From JALOAT01 sp050179875 (GTDB lineage Bacteria > Pseudomonadota > Gammaproteobacteria > Thiohalomonadales > Thiohalomonadaceae), in the NCBI GenBank assembly GCA_050179875.1, contig JBFXES010000127.1, positions 1-8,955 on the forward strand: 8,955 nucleotides of DNA, written 5' to 3'. The position numbers and the translations under genes are program-made. The notes beneath the pieces were generated by a model that saw nothing but the letters and a program-made list of their open reading frames with translations, ran no database searches and had not been told where the DNA came from. Each line of letters opens with the position of its first letter. Positions within the stretch are counted from its first letter, which is position 1. This document shows, one piece after another, positions 6,577 to 8,955 of this stretch.

Positions 6577-6852
6577 TTACGTTTCCACGTGTTTTTGTAT
6601 GCCAGCCTTCGAGGTCCTTGTCCCGCTCACAGCAACTCATGCTGCGTAGTGGCGCGCGAAGCTCTCTGGCGCTCACCGGGTTAAGGCCTGCAAGAATTCT
6701 CCACGCCAATTCCGGCCCATTGGTCGTTAAGTCACCGATTTTGCAGAAAAAATTCAGGTCATCCCCTGCCCGCGCCGCGTATTAGATGGCGATTTGCCGT
6801 TCATCTATGTTGAATGGTCAAATTGCAGTATATTCCCGGCATGGCCAAAATC
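6577..6852. other. Intergenic stretch with no gene recognised, left flank of cassette region
   Basis: No convincing ORF was found on either strand. The sequence is more AT-rich than hemH. GTTAAGT at 6726-6732 fits the integron core GTTRRRY and shares GGTCGTTA with the right end of the attC downstream, but no matching left arm was found. On the minus strand an ATG at 6804 opens only 16 codons before a stop. An integron integrase gene would be expected to start about here, pointing left, and none is readable. Confidence 0.5.
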
Positions 6853-6945
6853 CGCTAACACCCCGCCACTAAAGGAGAAATCGGCGATGGAGCAGTGCAG
6901 ATGACGTTGATATTGGTAGATCGGACGTTCAATTAATAGTTAGCC
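6853..6945 (+). promoter_or_regulatory. attI-like recombination site with short leader ORFs
   Basis: The stretch ends in GTTAGCC (6939-6945), near the integron core GTTRRRY, and is not a palindrome, as expected for attI rather than attC. A strong ribosome site AAAGGAG (6871-6877) precedes ATGGAGCAG (6887-6895). This 5-codon ORF stops at 6902-6904 in an ATGA overlap with an 11-codon ORF (6901-6936) that ends just before the core. From memory, class 1 attI1 has ATGGAGCAG, then an ATG 14 nt after the first one opening the short leader ORF-11, which runs to the core; the spacing here is the same. No integrase gene is beside it, so this is a hypothesis. Confidence 0.4.
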
Positions 6946-6951
6946 CGGTAG

Positions 6952-6976
6952 CCTACGTGGTAGGTTGTCGTTTTTT
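6952..6976 (+). terminator. Weak hairpin followed by T-run
   Basis: CCTAC (6952-6956) and GTAGG (6960-6964) form a 5-bp stem with a 3-nt loop, followed 7 nt later by six T (6971-6976). It lies between the attI-like core and the first cassette gene. The stem is too short and the T-run too distant for a strong terminator; a leader-type attenuating structure is possible. Confidence 0.2.
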
Positions 6977-6993
6977 GCCAATGGAGCATTCAG

Positions 6994-7299
6994 ATGAATA
7001 GAGACGGCATAGCCATGCCAATCGCAATCGCCCTACTCCTCGCCTTCGGTGTTTTTCCGCAGGTTTCCGCAGCAGGCGAAGTGTCGATTGAAAAAGGCGC
7101 ACAGATCTACAAGGAGATCCCACGGGAGACCGTCTTCGCACTAGCGCAATACATCCAGGCATACGGCTATTCGTGCAGATCCATATCAGCGGTGACGCCT
7201 TTCGCGTTCTCTCGCGGATACAGCGTCGTATGCAACGAGTGGACGTATAGCTACGAAGTGGAAGACAAAGGTGGAAACTGGGTTGTTACGGTCGATTGA
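6994..7299 (+). CDS. Small exported protein of unknown function, first cassette gene
   Basis: This 101-aa protein is not recognised. Residues 1-27 look like a Sec signal peptide: Arg3, a hydrophobic core IAIALLLAFGVF (10-21) and a likely cleavage site after VSA or SAA (about 26-27). The mature part of about 75 residues has exactly two Cys (61 and 80), suggesting one disulfide in the periplasm. Its C-terminal half (RGYSVVCNEWTYSYEVEDKGGNWVVTVD) has the alternating aromatic pattern and DxGGxW ending seen in small periplasmic beta-rich proteins. GGAG at 6983-6986 lies 7 nt before the ATG at 6994; Met8 would leave a signal peptide without a positive charge and is less likely. The next start is 18 nt after the stop, so the three cassette genes can form one transcript. 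Confidence 0.7.
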   Translation: MNRDGIAMPIAIALLLAFGVFPQVSAAGEVSIEKGAQIYKEIPRETVFALAQYIQAYGYSCRSISAVTPFAFSRGYSVVCNEWTYSYEVEDKGGNWVVTVD

Positions 7300-7317
7300 C
7301 ACGAGGTGTTTCCGATA

Positions 7318-7539
7318 ATGCGCTGGGAAAACGAGCAGAAGTTCGTCGAAATAGAACACGTCAGCTCCGTTGATGTTGGTCCGGCTATTGTGGTGTCTTC
7401 CAATGCCTTCGAAGGGCCGTTGCCCGTTGAATGGAGAGAAACCATCCCGGATACGGAACCACTTCGGCAGGAAGAGCTGATTGCCTCCGTTGGAATGTGG
7501 GCAGCAAGGAATGGTTTCATAGAAGTGCGATTAGATTGA
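7318..7539 (+). CDS. Small cytoplasmic-type protein of unknown function, second cassette gene
   Basis: This 73-aa acidic protein is not recognised. It has no signal peptide and no membrane segment, unlike the genes on either side. The sequence suggests a beta-rich first half (FVEIEHVSSVDVGPAIVVSS) and a C-terminal helix-strand unit (EELIASVGMWAARNGFIEVRLD). The ATG at 7318 was chosen; an in-frame GTG at 7306 would add four residues but overlaps the only purine-rich segment (ACGAGG, 7301-7306), which serves better as the ribosome site for 7318. The stop is 16 nt before the next start. Being between two secreted-protein genes, it might act with them, but nothing in the sequence shows how. Confidence 0.55.
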   Translation: MRWENEQKFVEIEHVSSVDVGPAIVVSSNAFEGPLPVEWRETIPDTEPLRQEELIASVGMWAARNGFIEVRLD

Positions 7540-7555
7540 AGAACGGAGGCATAGT

Positions 7556-8053
7556 ATGGGTTTCTTTTTCAGAGGTGGGTTTGCGGTGGTTCTCGCGTTG
7601 TCTTCCCTTTCGGTGCGTGCCGAGTTGCGCATCACCGTTCCGTCGGAAGCCTGCCGATTGATGCGCGATGCCGGGCTAGTTACAAGGGGGTGGAAGAATG
7701 ATTACGGGAGCGAGTACTGGTGCTCAAGTCCTTACAAGCAAATCGGCGTCGGCTATCCACTCGCAAATAACCTCGCCTACTATGTCGATGGCACAAAGAA
7801 GAAAGCGAACCAAGTTAAACTGGTACTAAATGTAAATAATCGGAGTGCAGCTGAAGCAGGACACAATGAACTTCTGCGGGCTTCTTCAAGTCTGGTAGCC
7901 AGCCAAACCGGCCAAGAAATGCCGGAATCCCTGCGGACGGCAATCGAACAGGGACTATCGGTGTCCGAGGTGGTCGGAAAGGCGAACGTTGATGTTGTAA
8001 GGGAAGATTGGCCAACTGGGAAAGGGTACGAAATGAAGGTGATCATCAAGTAG
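7556..8053 (+). CDS. Exported protein of unknown function, third cassette gene
   Basis: This 165-aa protein has a clear signal peptide: Arg6, a hydrophobic core (FAVVLALSSLSV, 9-20) and a likely cleavage after VRA at residue 22. The mature protein has two Cys (33 and 56) placed early, in ACRLMRDAGL and YWCSSPY, likely forming a disulfide. Then follows a strand-rich part (NLAYYVDGTKKKANQVKLVLNVNN) with a long helix after it, and the C terminus ends in strands (VDVVREDWPTGKGYEMKVIIK). The general look is a periplasmic protein, and I cannot place it in a named family. A very good ribosome site GGAGG (7545-7549) lies 6 nt before the ATG. The TAG stop is only 2 nt before the left attC core, the normal arrangement in gene cassettes. 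Confidence 0.75.
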   Translation: MGFFFRGGFAVVLALSSLSVRAELRITVPSEACRLMRDAGLVTRGWKNDYGSEYWCSSPYKQIGVGYPLANNLAYYVDGTKKKANQVKLVLNVNNRSAAEAGHNELLRASSSLVASQTGQEMPESLRTAIEQGLSVSEVVGKANVDVVREDWPTGKGYEMKVIIK

Positions 8054-8055
8054 GG

Positions 8056-8260
8056 CGCTAACAATCTCTTTGAGTCCGACGCGCCGGACGCATCGCCTTT
8101 CTTTCAGGCAGCCGCGGCGGCGCGCGGCTCAAGAAGGTCGTTAGGGAACCTCTGCAAAAGTGAGCCATCCGCGGATAGGAGCCTCGCAAGTGATTGAAAA
8201 CACGCCAACGCCGTTTGGTCGTGAACGTCCCAACCGGACTTTTGCAGAGGTTCCTTAGGT
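8056..8260 (+). other. attC recombination site split by a MITE
   Basis: The left core CGCTAAC (8056-8062) is followed by TTGAG (8070-8074). At the other side, CTCAA (8128-8132) is followed by GGTCGTTAG (8136-8144). Folding brings CTAAC against GTTAG and TTGAG against CTCAA, with a GC-rich middle, the paired R and L boxes of an attC. When the MITE and one TTAG copy are removed the right core reads GTTAGGT, a perfect fit to GTTRRRY, and the site is about 91 nt, within the known attC range. The left core keeps the essential AAC triplet but departs from RYYYAAC at two positions. Confidence 0.7.
8145..8254. mobile_element. 110-bp MITE with 17-bp terminal inverted repeats (IS5-like)
   Basis: GGAACCTCTGCAAAAGT (8145-8161) is the exact reverse complement of 8238-8254. 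The 4-nt sequence TTAG flanks it directly on both sides (8141-8144 and 8255-8258) as target duplication. TTAG fits the YTAR target reported for the IS5 subgroup, and the terminal repeat has the CTCTGCAAA look of IS5-family ends. At 110 bp it has no room for a transposase, so it is a non-autonomous miniature element. It lies between the attC and the ATPase gene; no strong outward promoter was seen. Confidence 0.85.
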
Positions 8261-8299
8261 TTCACTGGCGATCAGATATCCGACTTCAGAGCAGAAGCG

Positions 8300-8955
8300 A
8301 TGACTATCTATTCACTTGAGCAAGTGTTTAATGAGGCAGCGTATCCGGAGGTAACTTTTGTACCGCCGAGCAATTACGTGCACATCCGCTCGTCGTTTAA
8401 GACCCCCGGCAAGCACATCACCGTGTCTGGTGCGTCCGGCACTGGCAAAACGACACTCGTCACCCACACGTTGCGTGATCTTGGGGTCGCCACGTCGAAC
8501 GTGCTTTGGATCAACGGGCGGCAGTATTCCAGCATTGATTCTGGCATCGCTGTCCTCGCCCGCGTCCTCGGTGCTCCTGAGGATTTCGTCGAGATCACAG
8601 AACTGCTGAAGCTGGTTCAGTTTACGATCATCGACGACTTCCACCATCTTTCGACTGGTGCCAAGCTGGAAATCGCAAAGCCCCTTAAGCTTTGGCACGA
8701 GAACGGCGCACGGTTCGTCGTTATCGGCATCGCGTCGTCAGCTGCAGATCTGTATGGCGCTGATCCGGAACTCGGCATTCGAAATGATCCGTTTGAAATC
8801 CGAGCTCAAGACGAGCCGTTTACGCGGGAGCTTATTCGTCTGGGAGTAGACGCGCTTAACGTCAAGTTCACTGAGGCCTTGCAGCAGCAAATCATTGGCG
8901 CGTCGAATTGTGTCCCATCGGTGATTCAGGTCATTTGCAAGACGTGCTGCATTGA
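8300..8955 (+). CDS. P-loop ATPase (AAA/STAND-like), 3' end outside window
   Basis: The frame from ATG 8300 is open to the window end: 218 residues and still incomplete. Walker A is GASGTGKTT (44-52), Walker B is FTIIDD (108-113) followed by FHHL, and a sensor-1-like strand FVVIGIASS lies near 138-146. The N terminus (FNEAAYPEVTFVPPSNYVHIRSSFKTPGKHITVSG) has the P-x-V-T-F-V then short helix then hI.VsG arrangement I associate with regulatory NTPases encoded beside TIR, protease or nuclease effectors in defence loci. That link is inference; it could also be a TniB/ORC-like ATPase. It starts 39 nt after the restored attC core, as the first gene of the next cassette would. The ribosome site is weak. 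Cys are absent until 203 and then cluster (203, 213, 216, 217). Confidence 0.8.
   Translation, partial: MTIYSLEQVFNEAAYPEVTFVPPSNYVHIRSSFKTPGKHITVSGASGTGKTTLVTHTLRDLGVATSNVLWINGRQYSSIDSGIAVLARVLGAPEDFVEITELLKLVQFTIIDDFHHLSTGAKLEIAKPLKLWHENGARFVVIGIASSAADLYGADPELGIRNDPFEIRAQDEPFTRELIRLGVDALNVKFTEALQQQIIGASNCVPSVIQVICKTCCI

Larger units (their letters stand above)
6939..8955 (+). mobile_element. Integron-type gene cassette region (no integrase in window)
   Basis: Two cassette units are suggested. The first runs from the attI-like core at 6939 to the split attC core at 8140, holding three small genes in one orientation. The second starts at the restored core and holds the P-loop ATPase gene, open at the window end. 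Support comes from the attC structure, the gene ending 2 nt before the attC left core, the shared gene orientation, and AT-richer composition with different codon use compared with hemH and upstream genes. Without an integrase gene the part seen would count as an attC cluster lacking an integrase, unless intI lies beyond the window. Confidence 0.55.

Noticed and set aside
6726..6732. GTTAAGT as the right core of a further attC upstream of the attI-like site
   Set aside because: It fits GTTRRRY and shares GGTCGTTA with the true attC, but no left core or pairing L box was found at a suitable distance.
6829..6834. TATATT as a -10 box for the cassette genes
   Set aside because: No acceptable -35 box lies 16-18 nt upstream; TTGAAT is only 13 nt away.
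6853..6945. The CGCTAAC to GTTAGCC stretch as an attC
   Set aside because: Size and end cores would fit, but the bases inside the cores do not pair, so no attC hairpin forms; attI-like is the better reading.
8312..8698. Minus-strand ORF within the end gene
   Set aside because: The plus-strand frame from 8300 has Walker A and B motifs in order; the minus-strand product has no recognisable feature.

Overview
The window reads as a high-GC gammaproteobacterial chromosome, probably from a sulfur-oxidising lineage. The main reasons are a HemH close to the enterobacterial type, a gene that looks like dsrS (the last gene of the dsr sulfur-oxidation cluster in purple sulfur bacteria), and REP-like intergenic repeats of a kind common in Gammaproteobacteria. 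Family names are from memory of sequence signatures; no database search was possible.

Layout. Positions 2-208 hold the 3' end of a thioredoxin-fold gene, followed by a Nudix hydrolase (266-703). A repeat-filled gap (704-1085) contains a perfect 35-bp inverted repeat built of CGCGGAGG-type units, with a REP-like hairpin nested between its arms. A four-gene same-strand run follows: a MoxR-type AAA+ ATPase (1086-2129), a DUF2201-type protein combining an HExxH metallopeptidase-like domain with a VWA/MIDAS domain (2284-3525), a DsrS-like protein (3535-4641), and an unrecognised 182-aa protein (4641-5189) whose start overlaps the previous stop. A second CGCGGAGG element sits inside this run, between the ATPase and its probable VWA partner. 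Positions 5190-5595 are a mosaic of several intergenic repeat families, followed by ferrochelatase hemH (5596-6576).

After hemH the character changes. Base composition becomes clearly more AT-rich and codon use shifts. This part looks like an integron-type cassette region without a visible integrase gene. There is an attI-like stretch (about 6853-6945) with two tiny leader ORFs, then a cassette carrying three small tandem genes, two of them with signal peptides. An attC site starts 2 nt after the third gene's stop codon. The right core of that attC (R' = GTTAGGT after reconstruction) is split by a 110-bp MITE with 17-bp terminal inverted repeats and a TTAG target duplication. Thirty-nine bases beyond the restored core a P-loop ATPase gene begins and runs off the window end. 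It would be the first gene of the next cassette, and it resembles the regulatory NTPases often seen in defence modules, though its partner is outside the window.

Functional reading. The first part is core chromosome: redox and nucleotide housekeeping, a MoxR/VWA chaperone pair that may assemble or insert a cofactor into a target protein (possibly linked to sulfur metabolism through dsrS), and haem synthesis. The last 2.4 kb is accessory DNA attached downstream of hemH.
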